Shown: piece after piece, positions 55,901 through 64,000 of the stretch
How the letters are laid out: each line of letters begins with the position of its first letter
How positions within the stretch are numbered: position 1 is the first letter of the stretch
From: Ursus arctos
Lineage: Eukaryota; Chordata; Mammalia; Carnivora; Ursidae
Reading direction: 5' to 3'
Assembly (NCBI RefSeq): GCF_023065955.2
Contig: NW_026622997.1
Span: 16,596,001 to 16,660,000, forward strand
DNA: 64,000 bases
Notes under the pieces: generated by a model
Told to the model about the DNA's origin: nothing
The model's input: the letters and a program-made list of their open reading frames with translations, nothing else
Database searches by the model: none
Translations under genes and position numbers: made by a program

Positions 55901-56081
55901 ACACAATGATTCTTTTCCCTAGCTATACATTAGAATCACCTGGGGAGCTTTTAAAATACCAATGCCTGGGCCTTACCCCAGAACAAATAAATCAGAATCT
56001 CTAGGGGTAAAGTCTGAGCTTGGGTATATTTTTAAAGTTACGATGTTTTTTTCAATGTGCAGCCAGGGTTTAAACTACTAT
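55901..56081 (+). mobile_element. MER5A-like hAT DNA transposon
   Basis: ATACATTAGAATCACCTGGGG, AGCTTTTAAAATACCAATGCC, AGAATCTCTAGGGGTAAAG and AATGTGCAGCCAGGGTTTAAA match the non-autonomous hAT-Charlie family MER5. Confidence 0.85.
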
Positions 56082-56212
56082 TTTAGCAATTCAGGAGGCA
56101 CGTAAGTTGGGTTTGGCCAGGGCTGACCAGTTATCTTCTAAGGCTGACCCATGACCTGTGCATTGGCAAGACCCTGATCACCTCCAACATATGAAGCCAG
56201 CATTTAAACTTT

Positions 56213-56419
56213 ATTTTTTTAAAGATTTATTTATTTATTTTGAGAGGAGAGAGAGAGAGCGAGAGCACGAGTTGGGGGAGGAGCAGAGGAAGAGGGACAA
56301 GCAGACTCAGTGCTGAGCGTGGTGCCTGAAGTGGAGCTCGATCTCACCGCCCTGAGATCATGACCTGAGCCGAAATCAAGAAGCAGGTGCTTAACCCGCT
56401 GAGCCACCGAGGTACCCCA
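56213..56419 (-). mobile_element. Can-SINE
   Basis: The minus strand reads GGGGTACCTCGGTGGCTCAG, GGCTCAGGTCATGATCTCAG, CTTGTCCCTCTTCCTCTGC and AAATAAATAAATCTTTAAAAAAAT. An imperfect TTTAAACTTTA/TTAAAACTTTA pair flanks it. It is inserted at the start of a MER20-like element. Confidence 0.93.
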
Positions 56420-56422
56420 AGA

Positions 56423-56566
56423 CTTAAAACTTTAATGTGCTTGGACGTCACCTGTGAATCTAAGCAAAATGCAGATTCTGATCCAGTAGGTCTGGGGTGG
56501 AACCTGAGACTCTGCATTTCTGACCAGCCGCCAGGTACAAATGCTGCTCAGGGGAACACCTTATCG
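56423..56566 (+). mobile_element. MER20-like hAT DNA transposon
   Basis: CTTTAATGTGCTTGGACGTC, AAATGCAGATTCTGATCCAG, TAGGTCTGGGGTGGAACCTG and GACTCTGCATTTCTGACCAG match MER20 in sense orientation. Its 5' end is split by the SINE. Confidence 0.85.
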
Positions 56567-56859
56567 CTTAAGTGACTAGACTTGTTTGCACTGCTTCACC
56601 TTCCAAATATACTGGTTGAGAATTCATATCCATTGGTGCGACCTCTCCCTCTAGACACAAATTTCTTATTTCCTTTTAAACATCTACTCTTGAATGTTTG
56701 TGAGATACTTGAAATTCAAAGTGACTCCAACCGAAATTCACTGTCTCAGGTCAAGTCGTCCTCGTATCTTGCCTGGACTTAGTCAATTGCCTCTTAACAA
56801 GATTCTCTGGCTCTTGCCTAGAGAATAAAACCAGAACAGGATATCCATCACAGTGTGGT

Positions 56860-57210
56860 TCCTGCTTACTTCTTCATCTTCCTCTGCCAACATCCAAACC
56901 TGTCCTCTGGAGGCGCCCCTTCATCTTCTCTTTCCTCCTGAAATAATCCAAGCTTTTTTCCTTGCTTGCAGGCCTTTCTGGGCTGCCCCCTCTGCTCCAC
57001 TTTATCTTCCTACTTAACTGCTACTCAGCTGTGACCTTAGGTCAAACAAACTTGCTCTTAAGCACTCTATAGCCAAGACAAGTTGGTCAAATTCCCTCTT
57101 CCACATCTCCATTAAAGCATTCCAACCTCTGAATTGTAATTATTTGTTTTATAACATTTCCTTTACCAAACGAGAGCCACCACACCGTCTGCCCTAAGAA
57201 CTCTGTTGTT
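56860..57210 (+). repeat. L2 LINE 3' fragment
   Basis: CTGCAGGCC-like words in CTTGCTTGCAGGCCTTTC, CTGCCCCCTCTGCTCCACTT, CAAATTCCCTCTTCCACATC and ATTATTTGTTTTATAACATTTCC follow sense L2 3' DNA. Old and without coding frame. Confidence 0.5.
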
Positions 57211-57214
57211 TCTT

Positions 57215-58475
57215 TGTTGTTATTTTTAAGCACAGTCATTTTGAATCAACTAAAGGAATGGCAAAATGAATGGGTAACACTAAATTGTCACCAATGTTGC
57301 CTCCTTTGACTCTCTAAAAGAGTTTCCTCTAAAAGAGTTCAGGTTTTGTTTGCTTTATTCTTTTGTTCAATAAACACTTTTTATTTCTTTAAGCTCAAAT
57401 TGATTGCTTAGCTGCCCTAGAGAGCAACAGAGTAAAGAGATGTCGATTTAGCAAGTAGAAAAAAATAAATACTCATGTATTAGGATGAATTCAAATGCAT
57501 AAATGGAAGTTCTTATTAGGTTAATGTGGTTGCTTGCCTCTATATCTTCATTCCACAGTTAGCCCTAGATGAAAGTATTGTGCTCATCATCATAAAAGCA
57601 ACTCAAGATCCTTCCCAAAAAAGGTGAGGTAGTTTCAAGGGTATTCTTATTGTAGCATGCTTTACATAGCTTTTCAGGCATTGCTGTTTAAAGAAAGCCA
57701 AATTTCCAAGCTAAATTCTATAAGTGGAAATCGGAGGCTATGGTTAAGTGAACAGAAATAGAATTGACAACCTAAATGCGTCAACATCCATGAAAAGTGA
57801 CATCAGCAGGTTTGGTGTGCTATTGCTTTTTTTTTTTTTTTTTTTTAAGGTGAGTAGGTGTTTAAAACTTTTAAATGTTTAGAAAGTGTTCTCTTCAGCT
57901 TATTTTTCTTTAGGTAATTTTTTTAACAAGAAAGAAGTTCTTTGCAAGAATTAGAAGATATGTTAGCACCAACAAATGTAAAATCATGTATCTGGCTAAA
58001 AACAAGGACATCAAAAAAGACTATAACCCTTTCTCCCAAGAAATAGAATTTGGGGATTATTATCATAATCCCAAGAAATCAGAAGAGGCCTCTGCACGTT
58101 GCATCTGATCACAAGTATTTACAGAGCTGCCTGCCATGGAACAATACCACTTGGTTGTTCATGAACCATTTTATGAGTCTCCTTGCTGATATCCAAAGGG
58201 CTTCTTAATGAATTTTTTAAGAGGATAGAAGGACAGTTAAATTTAAAGTTTCAAGCATGAAAGGCTGAAAACATTCCCAGGCAATCTCTTCCATCATTCT
58301 GCATAACTTTGTTGATGTTATTACCTTTCAAATGAATCTGTGAGTCCAGAAAAGAATATGTAGGTTGTTCTATCAAAATATTTTACCTCTTGGTGAAAGG
58401 GAATCAGTAAAACTCCTGATGAAGCAAAGTTAATCCCTCCATTCTCTTCCTACCCTAACTGCCACGTACATGTCT
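57215..58475. other. Unassigned non-coding DNA
   Basis: No gene. A long T-run lies at 57829-57847. Confidence 0.5.
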
Positions 58476-58479
58476 TTAT

Positions 58480-58600
58480 TATAAGACATTCATGTTTATT
58501 GTATTTTGAATCTATTTACTTCAATAGACTATGAATTCTTTGAATGCAGGGATTTTATTTTTAACCATTCCTGGATGTTTAGCTCGTCACCAGTGTCAGA
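58480..58600 (+). repeat. Possible L2 3' end
   Basis: AGACTATGAATTCTTTGAATGCAGGG followed by TTTTATTTTTAACCATTCC fits L2 (AGAATGTAAGCTCCATGAGGGCAGGGACTTTGT). Confidence 0.5.
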
Positions 58601-58604
58601 TGCT

Positions 58605-59350
58605 TTTGCAGACCAAAAGTGGTTCAGTACCAGCAATTTCATATTGTTTAACCTAATAATTGTTCAATATTTGATGAATGAATACTCAATTAATTACTTC
58701 ACATTAATATTCCATTTAGCAGGGTTGGACTTCTCAAAAGGAAACTCAGCATCTATTCCATGACTTTCATACTTTACAATGTTTATGAAATGATAGGAAG
58801 TATCAATCAGTCAACTGCTGACTTGATACTATGGGGATTTGCCCAGTTATTATGGCAAATAATTCAGCCTTAAGAGAGACCAAATAAGACCTCTGTGCTT
58901 CATTATATTCTGACAAATGAATTACAGTTCTGTAAATCTTTTGAATAGGAGAATGTTTGTTTCTAGAAAGTTTTTCATTCAGTGTGTGCATGTTTATGTG
59001 CCATATATATATATATGTATACATATACATATATATACATATATATATATTACTCTCTACATGTAGATTTTTCTCAGCATTTCTTAAGAGCGGACAAAAA
59101 CTAAAGTGGGAAAAATTAACTCAGAAAGTTTAAGTGAGCTTTTGAGGAAGATGCCTCCTTCTGAAAACAACTTCAGAGAGATTCAAACCAGTCAACAAGC
59201 TAAAGGATACCAGGGTCAAAATAAATTGGATAGAGCTGTATTTTTCTTAATTGCATTGCCCAAGTGATGATATGAGAAATCCTTTATACCATTTAACAGT
59301 ATATTTCAACAATAGCTCATTCTGTGAACCAAGATAACCACATAAACATT
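58605..59350. other. Unassigned DNA with a TA microsatellite
   Basis: No gene. An imperfect TA repeat with GTATACATATACAT units lies at 59002-59050. Confidence 0.5.
59002..59050 (+). repeat. TA-rich microsatellite
   Basis: TATATATATATATA with interspersed GTATAC and CATATA, self-complementary throughout. Likely polymorphic and able to form cruciforms. Confidence 0.95.
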
Positions 59351-59366
59351 CCAAAGGACCATTTTT

Positions 59367-59718
59367 TTTTAAATGTATAGCTCACAGGACTTTTATTTTT
59401 ATTTTTATGTATTTATTTTTGACAAATAAGGATTTTTTATATTTAAGATATACAATGTGATATTTTGATATATGTATACATTGTGAAATGATCACCACAA
59501 TCAACTAATTAGCATATCATCACCTCTCATAGTCACCATTTGTGTATGTGTGTTAAGAATCCTTGAAATCTACTCTCTTAGCAAATTTCAAGTATAGAAT
59601 ACAGTATTAGTAGCTACAGTCACCATTGCTATGCATAAGGTCTCAAGAACTTATTCACCTGATAACTGAAAATTTGTACCCTTTGATCAATATGTCTCCT
59701 TTTTTTCCATTCCTCAGT
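59367..59718 (-). mobile_element. LINE-1 (L1M-type) 3' UTR insertion
   Basis: In antisense it shows ATATTTAAGATATACAATGTGA, TATTTTGATATATGTATACATTG, AATTAGCATATCATCACCTC and AGCTACAGTCACCATTGCTATGC, all landmarks of old LINE-1 3' UTRs. The poly-T side is on the left. CCAAAGGACCATTTTT at 59351-59366 and 59719-59734 is a perfect 16-bp duplication marking both ends. Confidence 0.93.
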
Positions 59719-59983
59719 CCAAAGGACCATTTTTACTTTTTGATGGATGTTTCTATCTCACTTAAATGATATGTTGGCTCTGAAGCCACTCTAATTTAGC
59801 TTAATATCTCAAAAACAGACCTTCCTTAATATATATATTCCCTTCTTTTAAAACCAGTTTACTTCCACCATTAGTATTCAAAATGACTTGCCACTATGAA
59901 AAATAATTAGAGCAAGAATTGCTGCTTCTTTAATGTAGAAGTCTCACAACAGGCTGTCCATGTTTAAGAGTAAGAAAGATACA

Positions 59984-60169
59984 AGGCTCCTGGTTGGCTC
60001 AATTGGTTAAGAGTCTGCCTTCAGCTCAGGTCATGATCTCAGGGCCCTGGGATCGAGTCCCACATCAGGCTCCCTGCTCAGCGGGGAATCTGCTTCTCCC
60101 TCTTACCCTCTCCCCACTTGCTCTCTCTCTTTCTCAAATAAATAAATAAAATCTTTAAGAAAAAAAAAA
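59984..60169 (+). mobile_element. Can-SINE
   Basis: AGGCTCCTGGTTGGCTCAAT, CTTCAGCTCAGGTCATGATC, GGGCCCTGGGATCGAGTCCC, CT-rich DNA and AAATAAATAAATAAAATCTTT. AAGAGTAAGAAAGATACA / AAGAGTAAGAAAGACACA at 59966-59983 and 60170-60187 is an 18-bp duplication with one difference. Confidence 0.95.
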
Positions 60170-60320
60170 AAGAGTAAGAAAGACACAATATAACCCCTTC
60201 CCAAGGAATGAAAATACCATTGGGTTGGGTTAAGTGTTTAAAAGTCAACCTTTCAATCTCCCAGAATATTAAGTGAAAGGAATGAGGTGAAAAAACAGAC
60301 ATTAAAATCAGTTAACTCTT

Positions 60321-60511
60321 GGGGTGCCTGGGTGGCTCAGTCAGTTAAACGTTGGACTCTCGACTTCAGCTCAGATCGTGATCTCAGAGTCTCTGGATCA
60401 AGCTGGTATAGGCTCCATGCTGAGCAGGGAGTCTGCTGAGATTCTTCCCCTCTGCCACTCCCCCTACTACCCCCCTTCTCTCTCTCTAAAATAAATAAAT
60501 CTTTTTTTTAA
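60321..60511 (+). mobile_element. Can-SINE
   Basis: GGGGTGCCTGGGTGGCTCAG, CTTCAGCTCAGATCGTGATC, AGCAGGGAGTCTGCTGAG, CTCTGCCACTCCCCC and AAATAAATAAATC. No convincing duplication. Confidence 0.94.
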
Positions 60512-60544
60512 AAGTTAAAAAAAAACCTTTTCTTTCAATTGAAG

Positions 60545-61217
60545 AAAACAGCTTTCTTCTTTGCACTGTTGGTGGGAATATAAAATGGTATAGCCACCAT
60601 GGAAAAACAGTATGGCAGTTCCTCAGAAAAATTAAAAATAGAACTCCCATATGAACCAGTAATTCCACTTCTGGGCATAAGCCCTAGAGAATTTAAAGCA
60701 GAACTTGAAGAGGTATTTGTAAACCCATATTCTCAGCGGCATTATTCACAATTGTCAGAAGGTAGAAGCAACCCATGTGGCCATTAGTAGATGAATAGAT
60801 TTAAAAAATGTGGTATATCCATAAATGGAATATTATTCAGCCTTAGAAAGGAAGAAAATTCTGACACATGCTATAACATGGATGAACTTTGAGGACATTA
60901 TGCTGAGTGAAATAAGCCAGTCACAAAAACGCAAATACAATATGATTCCACTTATATAAGGTACCTAGAATAGTTGAATTTGTACTGACAGAAAGTAGAA
61001 GGGTGGTTGCCACAGGCTGGGGAGAACAAAGAATGGGGAATTATTGTTTAGTGGGTACAGGGCTTCAGTTTTGCAAAACAAAGAGTTTTAAAGATAAATG
61101 GTGGTAATGGTTTCACAAAAATATACCACTGAACTCTTCACTTTAAAATAGTGAGATGGTAAATTTTACATTATGCATACTGTACAACAATTCAAAAAAT
61201 TTTTAATTAAAAAAAAA
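60545..61217 (+). mobile_element. LINE-1 3' end (old)
   Basis: CACTGTTGGTGGGAATATAAAATGG, AAATTAAAAATAGAACTCCC, AATGGAATATTATTCAGCC, GACATTATGCTGAGTGAAATAAGCC, ATGATTCCACTTATATAAGG and CAGGCTGGGGAGAACAAAG are ordered LINE-1 landmarks. The ORF2 peptide LKIELPYEPVIPLLGISP is readable at 60631-60684. Ends in an A-run near 61217. 5'-truncated. Confidence 0.92.
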
Positions 61218-61219
61218 GC

Positions 61220-61685
61220 ATCACCAAAAGGCACTATTCATTGTCTTGGTCAGAATAGAGACACACAGCCACACGTGGGTAGCACAATGAATATTCTGAA
61301 TCAGACACAAGAGTCAATGATACTGGGTGTGGCACGCAAACATCTATGCTTTTGCTTGGGCTCGTGACTTACCCGCGCAGACAAGTCCATTCAGTTCTTA
61401 GGATTTGTGTCAATCCATTCTGTAAAAGGAAGTTATAATCCCACTCCTGATTTCCATATGATGTGGTCATGAGAACCAAATGATGATTTTTCAGCTGAAA
61501 AATCCATGTCAAGTTGGAAGGTAGGTGGGGGCTTTTATGACAAAGGGCTTTTATGCCAGGAGATTCTATCTGTTAACAAACGGAGAGGTTTAAAATGGTG
61601 GACAATCTGAAGAAGGCCTAGTGGACACACTTTCCCCCTCTTAGCTGAATAGCCTTATGGAGAAGTCCACCTTAAACCCACCTTA
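61220..61685. other. Unassigned DNA
   Basis: No gene or repeat recognised. Confidence 0.5.
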
Positions 61686-61689
61686 GTTT

Positions 61690-61850
61690 CACCACTTAAG
61701 AACCTATTTCGTGTGTAACCATGGACAAGTTACATTACCTCTTTGCACTTTGGTTTTCTCATCCATTAAATGAGAATAACAATCAATCATTACCTTGGGG
61801 GTTGAGATGAAGGCAGATCACGGTGCTTAAATCAGTTCACCTGGCTGTCA
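61690..61850 (+). repeat. MIR SINE
   Basis: TGTGTAACCATGGACAAGTTAC, ATTACCTCTTTGCACTTTGG and TTTTCTCATCCATTAAATGAG match sense MIR. Confidence 0.85.
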
Positions 61851-61890
61851 AAAAATTTATCAACAGAACATCACCTCTATACATACTCTA

Positions 61891-62054
61891 TGGCATTGGT
61901 TCTCAAATTTTAATGTGCACATGAATTTCTTGAAAAGCTTGTTAAAATGCAGGTTCTGAAAAGTAGGTCTGGGTGGAGCCCAAGAGTCTACGGTTCCCAA
62001 GTGCCCAGGTGGTGCTGGCGCTGTTCATCCACGGACACATTGTGAGCAGCAAGA
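61891..62054 (+). mobile_element. MER20-like hAT DNA transposon
   Basis: TTGGTTCTCAAATTTTAATGTGC, AGCTTGTTAAAATGCAGGTTC, AAGTAGGTCTGGGTGGAGCC, CCCAGGTGGTGCTGGCGCTG and TGTGAGCAGCAAG match a full-length sense MER20. Confidence 0.88.
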
Positions 62055-62219
62055 TTCTATACCAAGGGTCTCACAGCGTGATTCACTTCTAAATAGTCCG
62101 GTCTCACTTTACAAAAAGAAATAAAAGTCAGAAAGTTTAACCAGGCCTCAGTTCTATTGACTTCGGTTCTGAAAACTAGACTCTTTGAGCAATAAGATAC
62201 TTTAGACCTACAGACTCAA

Positions 62220-62345
62220 TCAATTAACATCTCCATCTTACATGAGAGGGAAAGAAAAGCCCAGTGCTGATGAGTCCTGTGCCTATCAGCACAGAGCAAT
62301 AGATTTAGGATCCACATCTGGGTTTCTTAGTTCCCAATCCCTACA
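62220..62345 (-). repeat. MIR SINE
   Basis: ACATCTCCATCTTACATGAGAGG and ATCCACATCTGGGTTTCTTAG follow antisense MIR. Confidence 0.5.
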
Positions 62346-62349
62346 CTTT

Positions 62350-63720
62350 CCAGGAATACAGTTATTGACAACAGTGTCTTAACCCAACACCCCCGTAGAC
62401 ATACATCCTAACTGAGGAAGTTTGGGAGACAGAGGGACAATGGTTGGCCTCTAGAGAGAAGCCAGTGGTGCATCCTGCTTCATTCTGTTCCAAAATGTTC
62501 CTCTGAACCTTCCCAAAGGAACAGAAATGAATGACTAATCCACCTTTTGTCAATATCTTAAAATCTAAGCAAGCTTTATGCAAAAACATCCCAGACCATT
62601 TCCACCCTGAAAATGATTTTTCCTTGGAGATTTTAAAAACACTCAGCCAGGATTCAGGCTTTGTTTGGCCTTTGGATCTTTGAATCTCAGGCTTCAGGGT
62701 CTTACTCTTTAAAACAGAACCACTGGGGTCCTCCTTGAGGAATAGACAGTAATGGTGACAGCCAACACCTAGGGCCTAGGAGACAGTCGACGCAGAGGGG
62801 GACTTTCTCCACACCCATGACTAACCACTCCAGCTTCCTGAGAATGTGTTATAAATGTTCCCAGAGCTGTGCTGCAGCCCAGTGGGTGCTTTCTTGGCTC
62901 TGTCTCACCACATATGTTATCTTCATGGTAGCTGCTCCCAAAAAGGGTTGTAACTCAAGGGAATTTCTTCACAGATTCATGTCTGGCTTTAAAACAAGGA
63001 GCTCTCAAACCTGTCAAATCAGGGAAGCAGACGGTATCTCTATTTTGGGGTACATTTTCCCTCTGGGTGTGTAAAGGTTTCCTTCGGGAGGACTCTTCCC
63101 TTTTACATTCATGGGTTTGACGCTTGCATGTTGGAAACCAACTCTGTGTCTGGAAAAGACACAGATCCTTTTCAAGGTGTACAATTCCGTGAAGTTCAGG
63201 TTGACCCCATAGGGAGGGGATAGTGGGGGACGGGGGTACACGATGCAGAGCTTAATGTACACAGCATGCAGCATTAGTTGAATACTTCTGCTGGTTGCCA
63301 TAGGAATGAGAAGACTTTTGATTTTAAATCATAGTTCCTCTGGAGCTGTTAAAAATGTGACTGTGGATTCTTGCTGTTTACAACTAGGAGCTTTTTAAAT
63401 CAAGGGCTCTTTAAAAAATGCAGTCCAAATGTTTACCCTGCCAAAGGAGGTTACACTAACCTGAAAAAAAATGTCACTCCCAAAGCCCCATCAGCTAAAG
63501 AACATGGACTTCTTCCAACTACCTTAAGCATCACAACTTCCAAGCTAGTGAAAAACAATGTGGTCTTGTTATTTTTCTTCCAGAAGAGATTTATGAAATA
63601 CATAAAAACTGGTAGTAATTCCCCCAAGGCCGTTGTCATTCAATTGTCACAGGATGGGTGGGGGTGGGGGTCGCAGGGGAATATTTTTTTTTTAATGAGC
63701 AATTGATCTAAAACCAATAG
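62350..63720. other. Unassigned, less repetitive DNA
   Basis: About 1.4 kb with no recognised gene or repeat. Frames on both strands at 63.0-63.7 kb are at most 111 codons and lack motifs. Confidence 0.5.
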
Positions 63721-63739
63721 TTCTTGAAATCATTTTTTT

Positions 63740-63884
63740 AAAGATTTTACTTATTTATTTGAAAGGGAGTGAACACAAGCAGAGGGTGGCGGGGCAGAGG
63801 GAGAGAGAGAAGCAGGCTCAGTCCCAGGACCCTGGGATCTGGAGCCAAATGTAGACATGTAACTGACTGAGTCACCCAGAGACC
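63740..63884 (-). mobile_element. Can-SINE, diverged
   Basis: On the minus strand GGGTCTCTGGGTGACTCAGT, CCAGGGTCCTGGGACTGAG, CTTCTCTCTCCCTCTGCC and AAATAAATAAGTAAAATCTTT. CTTGAAATCATTTTTT at about 63723-63738 and 63885-63900 is a 16-bp direct repeat. It appears internally deleted relative to other copies. Confidence 0.9.
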
Positions 63885-64000
63885 CTTGAAATCATTTTTT
63901 AAAATTGTTTGGTAAAACATAGTGGCACCTATGTATTTCGTTCCTCCATCCCATGGCCCCCTCGTCATTTTAATCACTAATTCAAAGTTCTGACATAGAT

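Noticed and set aside
1..64000. Search for CRISPR arrays, bacterial operons, phage or integron-like structures
   Set aside because: Spaced repeats found are SINEs or microsatellites. Composition and repeat content are those of a carnivore nuclear genome.

Overview
The window looks like mammalian nuclear DNA from a caniform carnivore. The main evidence is at least 26 copies of the tRNA-Lys-derived Can-SINE, which opens GGGGCGCCTGGGTGGCTCAG and ends in a CT-rich tract, AATAAATAAA and an A-tail. Five copies share a derived body (GGGCGTGATCCCGGCGTT... or a variant, ACATCAGGCTCCTC, GGCTGTCTCT) that I associate with the giant panda/bear group, so an ursid or close arctoid relative is the best guess. 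The species call is inference from recalled repeat families, not from a database match.

I found no protein-coding gene, rRNA, tRNA gene or CRISPR array that the sequence supports. All open reading frames are short. The longest, about 171 codons on the minus strand near 40.1-40.6 kb, lies across repeat-like DNA and resembles no family I know. The only recognisable protein remnants are decayed LINE-1 ORF2 C-terminal pieces (near 6.4, 33.2 and 60.6 kb) and ancient LINE ORF1-like DNA (near 20, 32.4 and 46 kb). The window is therefore intergenic or deep intronic.

Layout. 0-6 kb: three SINEs, a MIR and unassigned DNA. 6.2-7.4 kb: a palindromic DNA transposon split by a LINE-1, which itself holds a microsatellite and an inverted copy of DNA lying about 1 kb downstream. 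8-13 kb: a young minus-strand SINE and several minus-strand old LINE-1 pieces, two of them hosting SINEs. 14.6 kb: a GATA microsatellite. 15.4-16.7 kb: an old LINE-1 holding a tandem SINE pair. 18.4-22.4 kb: a decayed HAL1/L1M-like element broken by three SINEs and a second LINE-1. 23.5-24 kb: an LTR-like remnant. 26.5 kb: a MER20-like element. 30.7-33.7 kb: two young carnivore LINE-1 3' ends, one with a 5' inversion. 34-44 kb: an AC microsatellite, more SINEs and fragments of an unnamed old repeat family. 46-50 kb: a hAT-like element and old LINE tails. 53-64 kb: MIR, L2, MER5-like and MER20-like elements with several SINEs.

Nothing here works as a pathway. The value of the window is its insertion history: about a dozen insertions keep readable target-site duplications, giving relative ages. 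The two most informative events are the 33.1-33.7 kb twin-primed LINE-1 and the 6.8/7.85 kb inverted duplicate. SINE orientation is strongly skewed (21 plus, 5 minus).
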